14,597 nt of DNA from Deltaproteobacteria bacterium (GTDB lineage: Bacteria > Desulfobacterota > DSM-4660 > Desulfatiglandales > HGW-15): NCBI GenBank assembly GCA_021737245.1, contig JAIPEI010000045.1, forward strand, positions 1 through 14,597, written 5' to 3'. Position numbers and translations under genes: made by a program. The notes beneath the pieces were generated by a model that saw only the letters and a list, made by a program, of their open reading frames with translations, was not told the origin of the DNA and ran no database searches. How positions within the stretch are numbered: the first letter of the stretch is position 1; the number at the start of each line of letters is the position of its first letter. This document shows, one piece after another, positions 6,925 through 14,379 of the stretch.

Positions 6925-7631
6925 GTTTTCAAGACGTCGGCCAGAACCTTGCTGACCTCTCCAATGTCGAAAGGCTTCGGAATGTATCCCTTGACGGATT
7001 CCAATACCCTGGAATCGATTCCGTCCGGTCCGTCCTCGTCGTACCCGCTGATGAGGATGATCCACGCGTCCGGGTCGGTTTCGAGAATGCGGCCGGCCGT
7101 CTCCAGCCCGTCCATGCCCGGCATGCTCCTGTCGAGAAGGACTACGTCGGGCCTCGAGGACATGTACGCATCGACGGCCCGGCGGCCGTTGTTGACCGCG
7201 CTTGCCTGGTATCCGAGCCCCTCGAGCAGCTCGATCATGGGCTGCAGGATGGTCTCGTCGTCGTCCACCACGAGGACCCTCTGACCCTCTCCCTGTATGA
7301 GCTCGGGTGCAGGAGGCTCCTCTCCCCGGGTCGTGCAGTCCGGCAACGGGAGCAGGATATGGAACGTGGTTCCGGTGCCGGGCTCGGACTCGATCAGGAT
7401 ATCACCCCCGTGCTGCTTGACGATACCGTACGCTGTGGACAGCCCCAGTCCCGTACCTTTTCCGGGCTCCTTCGTGGTGAAAAAAGGATCATAGACCTTC
7501 TCCTGGGTACTCTTGTCCATGCCCACACCCGTGTCCTGAATGCTGACGACGATTCGGGACTCCTCCCGCTCCGCGGTGATGGTCAGGTCAGGGTCCCGCC
7601 CTCCGGCATGGCGTCGCGGGCGTTGGTGCAC
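6921..7631 (-). CDS. C-terminal half of a frameshifted hybrid histidine kinase: HATPase G boxes plus receiver domain
   Basis: This is the downstream part of the kinase gene that begins at 10558, in a different frame. Numbered from a GTG at 7631 it has 236 residues. Meaningful kinase sequence begins near residue 16 (LTITAERE) and carries the ATP-binding G1 box DTGVGMD (33-39), the F box DPFFTTK (48-54) and the G2 box GTGLGLS (59-65). A receiver domain follows (about 117-235) with the acidic triad DDD (123-125), phospho-acceptor D167 in LLDRSMPG, and K219 in PKPF. The GTG at 7631 has no Shine-Dalgarno sequence and the first 15 residues are out-of-frame translation, so independent expression is doubtful. 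The stop overlaps the PilB-like start. Motifs are fully intact, so the break is recent or is a sequencing artefact. If the 5-base duplication is removed, the whole protein is about 1210 residues. Confidence 0.75.
   Translation of the reverse strand: MHQRPRRHAGGRDPDLTITAEREESRIVVSIQDTGVGMDKSTQEKVYDPFFTTKEPGKGTGLGLSTAYGIVKQHGGDILIESEPGTGTTFHILLPLPDCTTRGEEPPAPELIQGEGQRVLVVDDDETILQPMIELLEGLGYQASAVNNGRRAVDAYMSSRPDVVLLDRSMPGMDGLETAGRILETDPDAWIILISGYDEDGPDGIDSRVLESVKGYIPKPFDIGEVSKVLADVLKT
7581..7590 (-). other. Frameshifting 5-base tandem duplication inside the kinase ATP-binding domain
   Basis: The plus strand reads GGTCAGGTCA, that is CTGACCTGAC-type repeats on the coding strand. As it stands the frame reads ...GGTLT and then TGA (7583-7585). 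Removing one 5-base copy gives ...GGTLTITAERE, a seamless HATPase sequence that continues in the downstream frame. The break falls between the N box (NLCTNARDAM) and the G1 box. No slippery heptamer in the right register precedes the stop. Confidence 0.85.
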
Positions 7632-10558
7632 AGGTTCATGAAGACCTGGGAGAGGGAGGACGGCTCCGCATACACAGGGAGCAGCTCGGGCCAGCTGGTT
7701 CGAATGTCGAACCGTTTGTCGAAGGAGCGGCTGATGAGATGGTGGGTCTCCGCCAGAACATCCGGAAGATTGATCACGGACCTGGATTCTGTTGAACCTT
7801 TTCGAGAGAACTGAAGAAGGTTCTTGATCAGGTCCGAGCCGGCCCGGGTCAGCTTGAAGATCTCGCCCGTGTATCGATCCACTTCTGGAATATGGCGGTA
7901 TTTCATTTGGATCAACTGGCAGTTCGTCATGATGCCTGCGAGAAGGTTCCTGAAGTTGTGGGAGATGCCGGTGGCGATGGTTCCGATGGATTCCATGCGC
8001 TGGGCGTGCTTCAGCTGGCTTTTCAGGTTCATCCGCTCGGTGATGTCCCGTACGAGTCCTCTCGAGGCGGGGGACCCGTCGGCCTGCTGCACGATCCAGT
8101 TTCGATACTCCATGACCCGTTGGTCCCCGTTTTTCGCACGGATTCGGATGACTCCCTCCGCCACCCCTTTGTCGCGGAGGTCGCGCAGATACCGGTCGAA
8201 CTGGGGACGAAATCCCGGTGGAATCAGCTCCTGAATGCGCATCTGGAGAAGCTCTTCTTCGGAGTACCCTGCGGATCGCTCAACCGCCGGATTGACCTCC
8301 AGGAACCGGCCGTCCATGTCGTGGAGATACCAGGCGTCGTAAATGTTCTCGTTGATGTCCCGGTATCGTGCTTCGCTTTCCCGGAGCGCCTTCAGGGACT
8401 GATCATGCTCAAAGGCCTTGGACAACAGGTTGGCCGTCGTCTGAAGGAGATTGATCTCGGCTTCCTGCCAGGGACGGGCGCCGGTGCAGTTGTCGAAACC
8501 GATGAACCCCTGGAGCCGCTCGCGGACGAACAGAGGAATCAGGAGAGCCGCCTGCACCCTTCGGGACTCCAGCACGCTCCGTTCCTCCTCGGGGAAATCG
8601 ACCGTTCTTCCCTCGAGGATCTTTCCCTGGGAGAATGCGTTCAGCCAGCGTGAAAAACCATCCGCGTACGATCGCCGCCGGGAGGTGTCGCTCTCTTGCA
8701 GTGAATCGATGCCGGGGGCGCACCACTCCGCCTGGAGCACCATGTGTTCGTCATCCCCCCCGTTCCGGCGGTTCTCGTACCAGTAGCATCGACTTGCTCC
8801 CGCGGCGCGTCCCATGATTTCGAGCGTTTCGCCGACCAGACCCCGAATGTCCTGCCCCTTGAGCAGGAGAGAGGCCACCGAGGCGGATGCATGGAGGTAG
8901 TCGTGAAGCCGGTGGATTCGGGTGACATCATGGAACGTGAGAATGGTCGAGTTGATGATTTCGTCACGAACCTCGAGCGGAGTGCCTGTAACGCGGAATC
9001 GTGCGACGTCACCATCCAGGGCCGGCAGCTCGACGATGGTCGAGCCGTCTTTCCCTTCCTCGAAGATACGGAACCGTTTGAGGAAGCAGTCATCGCAAGG
9101 AGCGTCACGTCCCTTGAGCACAAAATGACAGGTCTTGCCGATGATCTCGCTCCGTTCGAGGTTCAGGAACATCATGAAGAACTGATTGATGTCCGCGATC
9201 CTGTGGTCCCGTCTCAGAATCATGACACCCTCGCTCACGGAGTCCATGATTCCGGAGTAGTAGTCGCGCTGGCTGACAAGACGCTGCTGGATGAGCGCCG
9301 TCTTCATGTTGAAGGTGGCCGCATCCGCCAGCGTTTGCAGGAGATCGAGATCTTTCCGGGTGAAATCGCCTGCCTGCTTATTGACGATTTCGAGGGCACC
9401 GAACACCTCACCCTCCGAGCGGATGGGCAGACAGAGGATGGATTGCGTCCTGAAGCCGGACATCTGATCCACCCAGGGAAAGAACCGCTGATCGTTGAGG
9501 ACGTCGTTCACGATCACGGGCTCGTCGTTCGACACGCACCAGCCGATGATTCCCTGCCCCCTGGGGATGTAGATCCCTCGAATGCTTTCCGCCTGTTCGC
9601 CGAGGGCGTAACGGAAGGCCAGGTGACCGCGCTCGCCGTTTTCCACCTCCAGAAGGGCCACCGTCCCGGCCTCGGCATTCGTGATCTCAATGGACTTTTC
9701 GAGAAGAAACGGGAAGATGGCCTCTTCCGGCAATGAAGACCTGGCGTGATCCAGAATCTCGCTCAAAAGCGACAGCTCCTGCTCTTTTGTTGTTTGCTCC
9801 TCCGGGTGTGTCGCCGTCCGGGGAGCTTCCCGAAGAAGGAAAATGTCCGGCTGCAAGAGTCGGACGTCAAGCGTCCGGCCCCCGATGGTGACCAGGTGGA
9901 GGTCTCTTTCCGATCCTGTTGAGGCGGTTCCCTCGAGCATCTCGCAGACGGCTTCTCTCGAGGAGGAGCTGAACTGAATGGTGAGCGGGTGCCCGATCAG
10001 GTCTGCGGCCTTTCTTTCCAGCAGCCGTGCGGCCGCCGGGTTGGCGTAGATCACACGGGATCCCCCTCCGACCATGATGACGCCTTCGTCCAGATCATCG
10101 AACACGCACAGGGAGATCGGCCGTCCGAGGGCTTCCTCGGCGACCCCGTCTCCGACCGGCGGGGACGACCGGGGGGGCGGGCCGGAAAGGGGCATGAAGC
10201 GCCTGACGAGCAGCCGGACGTCTCTGGAGAGTGTTTCAGGGTCTGTTTTGTCGAGTCTCACGCAGCCGGAGAGCGGTGCTTCCAATGCAGCCGGTCCCGT
10301 TTCCGTATGCTCTCCGGCAAGCAGTACGACGGGCACGCCATGGCTGCCTTCCGTGCCGCAGGCGGCCTCGGCCAGCTGATGAGCACTCCCGCAGCCCAGG
10401 TCGAGGGAGACGAAGAGGGCGTCCGGCGCCTGGTTCCGGATGGCCTCGATTCCGGTTTTCGTATCCGCGGCCGTTCGGACTTGCGCTCCTTCCCGCGCCA
10501 GAAGATCGCGAAGCATGAGAAGAAGAGATGTGTCGCTTTCCACGATCAAAATGTCCAC
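7583..10558 (-). CDS. N-terminal part of a frameshifted hybrid sensor histidine kinase (receiver-PAS-GAF-PAS-GAF-PAS-HisKA)
   Basis: As sequenced, 991 residues before a premature TGA. Domains: a degenerate receiver (1-122; the usual phospho-acceptor position falls at S51/D53, the Met-Pro motif is missing, K104 is kept); PAS (about 145-245); GAF (about 262-425); PAS (about 430-550, with C477, C488 and C491 in a cysteine cluster); GAF (about 555-722); PAS (about 725-845); a HisKA domain with H867 in GISHNFRNLL; and the HATPase N box (NLCTNARDAM, 975-984). I see no transmembrane segment, so it is probably a cytoplasmic sensor of small molecules, redox state or gas. I chose the GTG at 10558 because AAGGAG (10570-10575) lies 11 bases upstream and the receiver starts there; an ATG at 10636 would overlap the preceding gene by 44 bases and add a tail unlike any family. 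The ATP-binding G boxes lie beyond the stop, so the truncated product should not autophosphorylate. Confidence 0.85.
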   Translation of the reverse strand: MDILIVESDTSLLLMLRDLLAREGAQVRTAADTKTGIEAIRNQAPDALFVSLDLGCGSAHQLAEAACGTEGSHGVPVVLLAGEHTETGPAALEAPLSGCVRLDKTDPETLSRDVRLLVRRFMPLSGPPPRSSPPVGDGVAEEALGRPISLCVFDDLDEGVIMVGGGSRVIYANPAAARLLERKAADLIGHPLTIQFSSSSREAVCEMLEGTASTGSERDLHLVTIGGRTLDVRLLQPDIFLLREAPRTATHPEEQTTKEQELSLLSEILDHARSSLPEEAIFPFLLEKSIEITNAEAGTVALLEVENGERGHLAFRYALGEQAESIRGIYIPRGQGIIGWCVSNDEPVIVNDVLNDQRFFPWVDQMSGFRTQSILCLPIRSEGEVFGALEIVNKQAGDFTRKDLDLLQTLADAATFNMKTALIQQRLVSQRDYYSGIMDSVSEGVMILRRDHRIADINQFFMMFLNLERSEIIGKTCHFVLKGRDAPCDDCFLKRFRIFEEGKDGSTIVELPALDGDVARFRVTGTPLEVRDEIINSTILTFHDVTRIHRLHDYLHASASVASLLLKGQDIRGLVGETLEIMGRAAGASRCYWYENRRNGGDDEHMVLQAEWCAPGIDSLQESDTSRRRSYADGFSRWLNAFSQGKILEGRTVDFPEEERSVLESRRVQAALLIPLFVRERLQGFIGFDNCTGARPWQEAEINLLQTTANLLSKAFEHDQSLKALRESEARYRDINENIYDAWYLHDMDGRFLEVNPAVERSAGYSEEELLQMRIQELIPPGFRPQFDRYLRDLRDKGVAEGVIRIRAKNGDQRVMEYRNWIVQQADGSPASRGLVRDITERMNLKSQLKHAQRMESIGTIATGISHNFRNLLAGIMTNCQLIQMKYRHIPEVDRYTGEIFKLTRAGSDLIKNLLQFSRKGSTESRSVINLPDVLAETHHLISRSFDKRFDIRTSWPELLPVYAEPSSLSQVFMNLCTNARDAMPEGGTLT

Positions 10559-10592
10559 GGGCGCCAATGCTCCTTCCTCTCCACTCTTCGGC

Positions 10593-10952
10593 CTATCTTT
10601 TCCGTTTGAAGAACCTCGCCAGTCCCTTGGATGCATGGACCTGCTTCAGAGAAGGGAGGACGATGTCGCAGTTGAGCCGGACCATGGCGACGGGCGCAAA
10701 ATGGCCCATCAGGACCAGAATGTACCCGCCGGCGCTCTCACGAACGTAGACCCTGCAGTTCTCGAAGATGAAATCCGCCTCGCGGATGCCGTCGAGGGCT
10801 TTGATGAAGGAAGCCCAGTTCCCGGATTCCGTGTCCAGCCGGGAGAGCTCAGCGGCGCGCACGTCCCGATACAGAACCTGCCCTTCGTTGGAGAGAACCA
10901 TGATTCCTTTGACATCGTCTAAGTCAAGTATATCATTGAAATTTGGTTCCAT
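10593..10952 (-). CDS. Small Roadblock/LC7-like protein
   Basis: A 119-residue protein. The segment VKGIMVLSNEGQVLY (14-28), followed by an amphipathic helix (about 45-58), the strand FIFENCRVYVRE (61-72) and the strand GGYILVLMG (75-83), fits a Roadblock/LC7 (longin-like) fold. In bacteria such proteins often dimerise and work with small Ras-like GTPases such as MglA, or sit next to two-component proteins. A basic tail (FFKRKR) ends it. The ATG at 10952 is preferred; a TTG two codons earlier is possible, and neither has a clear Shine-Dalgarno sequence. It sits 81 bases after the receiver-DUF4388 gene and 34 bases before the hybrid kinase gene, consistent with one transcript. No GTPase gene is in the window, so its partner is unknown. 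The fold call is from pattern only. Confidence 0.65.
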   Translation of the reverse strand: MEPNFNDILDLDDVKGIMVLSNEGQVLYRDVRAAELSRLDTESGNWASFIKALDGIREADFIFENCRVYVRESAGGYILVLMGHFAPVAMVRLNCDIVLPSLKQVHASKGLARFFKRKR

Positions 10953-10975
10953 ATTCAACCGTCGTCACAGGGGGT

Positions 10976-11031
10976 GGCCGGCGCATCGGGGCCGAATTGC
11001 CGGCCTGGTTGATTCTTTCCCGGGCTCCGGG
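10976..11031 (-). other. Intergenic segment with two potential hairpins
   Basis: Between the response regulator and the Roadblock gene, CCCGG (11019-11023) can pair with CCGGG (11027-11031), and GGCCGGC (10976-10982) with GCCGGCC (10999-11005). Neither is followed by a T-run on the minus strand. They may be processing or stability structures within one transcript, or chance in GC-rich DNA. Confidence 0.25.
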
Positions 11032-11033
11032 GG

Positions 11034-12071
11034 TCAGGTGGAGATCTCCTCGTTGACCAAAATCTGGAGAATGCGATCCTTGGGCCCGCGTGGATTTACG
11101 GAGATCACCGTCGGCGCCGGGGTTCCGGGAAGGAGGATCAGGTCGGTCCCGGCCCGCCTGTCCACGTATCCTGCGCGCAGGCGCCCTGCGTTGAGCAGAT
11201 CTCCCATCTCCTCGACCTGCCGTAGCAGGCTGTCCCACGAGCTGTCCTGGTAGATATCATCCACGCCGGACCGTTGTCCGAGATCGTCCTGCAACCGTTT
11301 GCGGAGGGCTGCGATCGGTGTCGCCGTCGGGGGGGCGGGCGGCGCCTCCGGTTCAGTCACCTCGAGTGTCTCGACCTGCTCTACCTCCACATTCGCCTCG
11401 TCTTTCAACCGCATGGCCTCGAGGAGAATTCCCTGGAGATCGCCGACGATCTTCTTGTCCTGCTTTTGGCAGCTGTTCTGGATGGAAAGGTTCACCTCAT
11501 CCCACGAAAAGATCTTATAGGCCGCGTCGACTCCGCTGAGGCCGTTCACCCGGGCGTCCATCAGCTCGCCCTTGCGGAAGAAAAGCACCCCCTTCTTTTC
11601 GGAGCTTCGGTCCACCACCCGTATCGTGCAGGTCTTCTGTTCCATCTCGATCAGCTGCAGAAAGGTTCCGGAGCTGATCCCGTGCAGCGTTCCCCCTTCG
11701 GACTCCTGCCGGAGCGCGGAGACGATCTTTCGGGCCAGGTCCTCGATCATGAAAGGTTTCTCGATATAACCCACCGCGCCTCCCAGACGCGCCTGTTTTT
11801 CCATCTCCGGCGTGCTGTAAGCCGTGATGATGATCACGGGAATGTCGGGGTAGTGCTCGATGATGTGAGCGAGCAGGGTGAACCCGTTCATGCGGGGCAT
11901 CTTGAGATCGGTCACCACCAGTGAGACCGGATCGCTGCGAAGCTTGTCCACCGCGACCTCCCCGTCTCCGGCGATAATCACGGAGAACGTTTCATCATAC
12001 TTCTCGAGCCCCTCTTTGACCGAGAGAAGCATCTCCTGGTCGTCGTCCACGATGAGCACGTTCTTGATCAT
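11034..12071 (-). CDS. Response regulator: receiver domain plus DUF4388 (PatA-type) domain
   Basis: A 345-residue protein. The receiver (1-120) is complete: acidic D9/D10/D11, phospho-acceptor D55 in VTDLKMP, T83, and K105 in EKPF. Residues about 127-225 match the DUF4388 pattern: GTLHGISSGTFLQLIEM, then GVLFFRKGELMDAR, then a helical repeat region. A Pro-rich linker (about 240-252) leads to a C-terminal region (about 275-345) that I do not recognise, with the segment ILLPGTPAPTVISVNP. There is no DNA-binding domain, so output is probably protein-protein, as in PatA-like or gliding/pilus regulators. Start: ATG with AGGAGA five to six bases upstream. It lies 11 bases after the stop of the kinase-like gene, which is therefore a likely signalling partner. 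Confidence 0.85.
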   Translation of the reverse strand: MIKNVLIVDDDQEMLLSVKEGLEKYDETFSVIIAGDGEVAVDKLRSDPVSLVVTDLKMPRMNGFTLLAHIIEHYPDIPVIIITAYSTPEMEKQARLGGAVGYIEKPFMIEDLARKIVSALRQESEGGTLHGISSGTFLQLIEMEQKTCTIRVVDRSSEKKGVLFFRKGELMDARVNGLSGVDAAYKIFSWDEVNLSIQNSCQKQDKKIVGDLQGILLEAMRLKDEANVEVEQVETLEVTEPEAPPAPPTATPIAALRKRLQDDLGQRSGVDDIYQDSSWDSLLRQVEEMGDLLNAGRLRAGYVDRRAGTDLILLPGTPAPTVISVNPRGPKDRILQILVNEEIST

Positions 12072-12082
12072 GGTCTCTCCTG

Positions 12083-13114
12083 TTATGAGGCCTTGTCCAG
12101 ATCCACGATCTTCACGCCGCCCACATAGTCCATGGATTCATAGCGATGAACGCCTCGGATTTTGGCGGCGATATCGTTCAGCTTCTGGATCTGGGCCTGA
12201 ATTCGCTCGATCCGGTCGTAGAGAGGGCTGTCGGGGGTTAGCCCTTTCATCACCTCCAGGACCAAATGGTTGACGACCGTGAGCGGTTGATTCATCTTGT
12301 GGGCAACTCCCCCCGCCATCTCCAGCACCCCTTGAAATCGTTCCCTCACGAGTTCATCGCTCTGACTCCGGACCCGGTCGGTAATGTCCCTTGCAATGCC
12401 GCGAATGTGATCGTGTCTCCCCGCCTCCCGCACGAGGAAGGCGTGAAACTCGATGAAATGCTCCCGCTGGTGAAGGTCCACGAGGGCGAGGATGGCTTCC
12501 TTGCGGCCTGACTTGCGCACTTCTGAGAGAAAGAGGGGGAAGAGGCCCCGATCCTTCTCGAGAATGAAATCCGAAAGCTCCCGGTCGAGCAGGTCTGCTT
12601 TGCGCCCACCCAGAAGCTCGGCGCCGGCCTGGTTGATATCCAGCATCGTTCCGTCCAGATCCAGGATAATGACCAGGTCGTTGATGGCGTTGATCATGTC
12701 GTGGAGACGCTTGCCGGTTTCCGGGTCCTTGACCTGTTCCGTGATGTCCCGAATGGTTCCGTCCAGGTAGACCATGATCCCATCCTCGTCGAAGACGGGG
12801 CGGGCCGTCACGGCGCACCAGATGGGGTCTCCCTGGCGGCTCTTGAAGGGCAGGCTGACGTCGTCGGCGTACCCGTGCTCCATGATGCCTTGAATGAAAT
12901 TTCCGCGGTCCTTCTTTTCCCAGTATAAGTCCACCACAGGATGCGCCATCAGGTCTTCCAGGCAGTCGAATCCGAAGATGCGGGTCATCTGGAGGTTGCA
13001 GTAGACGAACTTCCCTTCGATCGTGGAGCGATACACCCCGACAGGAAGGTTGTCCAGGAAGTCGATCCACTTCGTCAACTTGCTGCGCATCTCTTGAGTA
13101 GACGCTGTTGTCAT
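12083..13114 (-). CDS. PAS-PAS protein with a HisKA-like dimerisation/phosphotransfer domain but no ATPase domain
   Basis: A 343-residue soluble protein. PAS 1 spans about 12-128 and PAS 2 about 135-248, each ending in a typical GxxRDIT motif (GTIRDIT, 119-125; GIARDIT, 239-245). A helical hairpin follows (about 255-325) with the H box GGVAHKMNQPL (268-278), so H272 would be the phospho-histidine. The protein then ends after YESMDYVGGVKIVDLDKAS (325-343), where a kinase would continue into an HATPase domain. The residue after the histidine is Lys, where active kinases carry Glu or Asp. There is no leftover ATPase sequence before the next gene, 11 bases on, so the short form looks natural rather than truncated. 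It may sense through PAS and act as a phosphotransfer or scaffold partner of the adjacent regulator. The start ATG lacks a clear Shine-Dalgarno sequence. Confidence 0.8.
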   Translation of the reverse strand: MTTASTQEMRSKLTKWIDFLDNLPVGVYRSTIEGKFVYCNLQMTRIFGFDCLEDLMAHPVVDLYWEKKDRGNFIQGIMEHGYADDVSLPFKSRQGDPIWCAVTARPVFDEDGIMVYLDGTIRDITEQVKDPETGKRLHDMINAINDLVIILDLDGTMLDINQAGAELLGGRKADLLDRELSDFILEKDRGLFPLFLSEVRKSGRKEAILALVDLHQREHFIEFHAFLVREAGRHDHIRGIARDITDRVRSQSDELVRERFQGVLEMAGGVAHKMNQPLTVVNHLVLEVMKGLTPDSPLYDRIERIQAQIQKLNDIAAKIRGVHRYESMDYVGGVKIVDLDKAS

Positions 13115-13129
13115 GATTTTACGCGCCTG

Positions 13130-13176
13130 CGGTCTTCGACCGACCCACGGGCGGCGGAGCAGGACGGAGCCCGTGG
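13130..13176 (-). promoter_or_regulatory. Structured leader of the PAS-PAS-HisKA gene: two adjacent hairpins
   Basis: CGGTC (13130-13134) pairs with GACCG (13138-13142) around TTC, and CCACGGGC (13145-13152) pairs perfectly with GCCCGTGG (13169-13176) around a 16-base loop. Both lie 16-62 bases upstream of the ATG at 13114. They could be an RNA leader fold or an operator. The rest of the 255-base gap (13115-13369) shows no gene and no convincing promoter. Confidence 0.35.
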
Positions 13177-13369
13177 AAGATGCATGCGGTCATTCCCTTC
13201 GGGGGGGAGGTATCACGGGAGTTCGCAGCATCGGCGGCGGCCCGGGTCCCTTACAGGGGTTCTTCACCCTGACGCGGGAAGCAATGGTGGAGGCCCGACC
13301 TCGGCTCGGCATCCGGGTTCGATACACTGGTAACGCGCGCCCTCGCAGAGCCCTCGTGGACGCTTCGGC

Positions 13370-14353
13370 TCAGAAGGACAAACCATATCTGGACAGCATG
13401 CCGGCGTACTTTTCGGTCCAGGGACCGATCTCTTCGGAGAACCGCGGCCAGGCGCCGACTTCCTGTGCGAGCTCCTTCACCGACTCCGTCACGCCCCGGG
13501 CGACGGCTTCCGGCGGTGCATCCCCGTCGAATCGGATCTTGCCGTCGACGTACTCGAACTCTCCGGCAAAAGGGTCCAGGAAGGCATAGGTGTCGGCCTT
13601 CTCAACGAATTTTTTCTTCAAAGCCGTATTGAACTCCCCTCTCAGGAACTTGCCTGCACGGACGGTCCGCTCGAGCAGATCGAGGAGCTCCTGGAGAGGT
13701 ACGATCACATTTTCCGAAGAGGCTCCGCCCCCGGCCGGCGCCGGCGCGGCCTTTCCCTTTGAGGGGGAGATCCGGCTCACATGGAAGCTTCCCCCGGATT
13801 TCTTGGTCTTCTGCACCAGCTCATCCCGCGCTTCCTGGGTGCCGTTGAGCTCTCCCTGCTTCCAGGAGTAGGACCCGCCGATGATCTGCCCGTTGATGAA
13901 GAAAATGAGTCCGCTTTCTTCTCCGTCTTTGATGGAAGCCTCGATGTATCCTGTCAGGTTCTCGGACATCATCTTTTTGATGAGGCCGTCCAGGTCGGTG
14001 AACTCCGTGCTCAGGTCGCGGTAAATCATCTCCGCCGAAGGGATGTTCGCCCAGAAGTAGACTTTTTCGGGTTCGATGGCGTAGACGTTCAGTGAGAAAT
14101 TGAATTCATCAACCGCGGCGAGAAGCTTTTCGACCGCCGCGTCTCCCTTGACGAGGTCTCCTTCCCTGCCTTGATACAACCCGCTCAGGAGCTCATCCTT
14201 GTCGAAGAAAACGACCCCTTCAGCCGAAGGGGAGTGGAAGTAGACGCCGCCGGAGCCGAGCTCACCCTGGCAGTGCTCGATGAGCCGGTGGACGTTCAGG
14301 TAGTAGGTGTTGAGCCCTTCGATGACGGGCTTTTCTTTGGGGAGGATGATCAT
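13370..14353 (-). CDS. Hypothetical protein with two DUF4388-like modules
   Basis: A 327-residue soluble protein without a signal peptide or membrane segment. It contains what looks like a duplicated module. Residues about 20-93 include EGVVFFDKDELLSGLY and end in FNFSLNVYAI; residues about 120-195 include SGLIFFINGQIIGGSY and end in GSFHVSRI. Both show the order helix, strand, strand FF-x(2-3)-G/D-x-(I/L), helix, strand that I also see in the DUF4388 part of the response regulator at 11034-12071. An Ala/Pro/Gly-rich linker (about 198-214) leads to a helical C-terminal region (about 218-327) that I do not recognise. Start: ATG with AAGGAG (14362-14367) eight bases upstream. It is the first gene of the minus-strand block, 255 bases before the next. 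Its function is unknown; the context suggests an adaptor in the same signalling pathway. The DUF4388 relation is by eye. Confidence 0.7.
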   Translation of the reverse strand: MIILPKEKPVIEGLNTYYLNVHRLIEHCQGELGSGGVYFHSPSAEGVVFFDKDELLSGLYQGREGDLVKGDAAVEKLLAAVDEFNFSLNVYAIEPEKVYFWANIPSAEMIYRDLSTEFTDLDGLIKKMMSENLTGYIEASIKDGEESGLIFFINGQIIGGSYSWKQGELNGTQEARDELVQKTKKSGGSFHVSRISPSKGKAAPAPAGGGASSENVIVPLQELLDLLERTVRAGKFLRGEFNTALKKKFVEKADTYAFLDPFAGEFEYVDGKIRFDGDAPPEAVARGVTESVKELAQEVGAWPRFSEEIGPWTEKYAGMLSRYGLSF

Positions 14354-14379
14354 TCGTGGCTCTCCTTGCGACCCTCGCA

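Noticed and set aside
6925..7065. 47-residue N-terminal extension of the PilB-like protein
   Set aside because: It overlaps the receiver domain of the kinase gene; the ATG at 6924 overlapping the kinase stop is the more natural start.
7575..7605. Programmed -1 frameshift producing the full kinase
   Set aside because: The register would work (the product would read GGTLTLTITAERE), but I see no slippery heptamer in frame before the TGA, and the exact 5-base duplication is a simpler explanation.
8744..9736. 330-residue plus-strand open frame opposite the hybrid kinase
   Set aside because: It mirrors the PAS/GAF coding sequence and has no domain of its own.
10559..10636. ATG at 10636 as the start of the hybrid kinase
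   Set aside because: It would overlap the Roadblock gene by 44 bases and add an unrelated tail; the GTG at 10558 has a good Shine-Dalgarno sequence and begins exactly at the receiver strand.
10953..10958. TTG start two codons upstream for the Roadblock protein
   Set aside because: It has no better Shine-Dalgarno sequence than the ATG at 10952, and ATG is the default choice.
13314..13330. tRNA T-arm-like string (GGGTTCGATAC)
   Set aside because: The flanking bases do not pair into a five-base stem and there is no acceptor or anticodon arm nearby.
13339..13356. Direct repeat GCCCTCG twice, 11 bases apart, after the first minus-strand gene
   Set aside because: It is too short and GC-rich to stand out from chance; there is no terminator or array structure.
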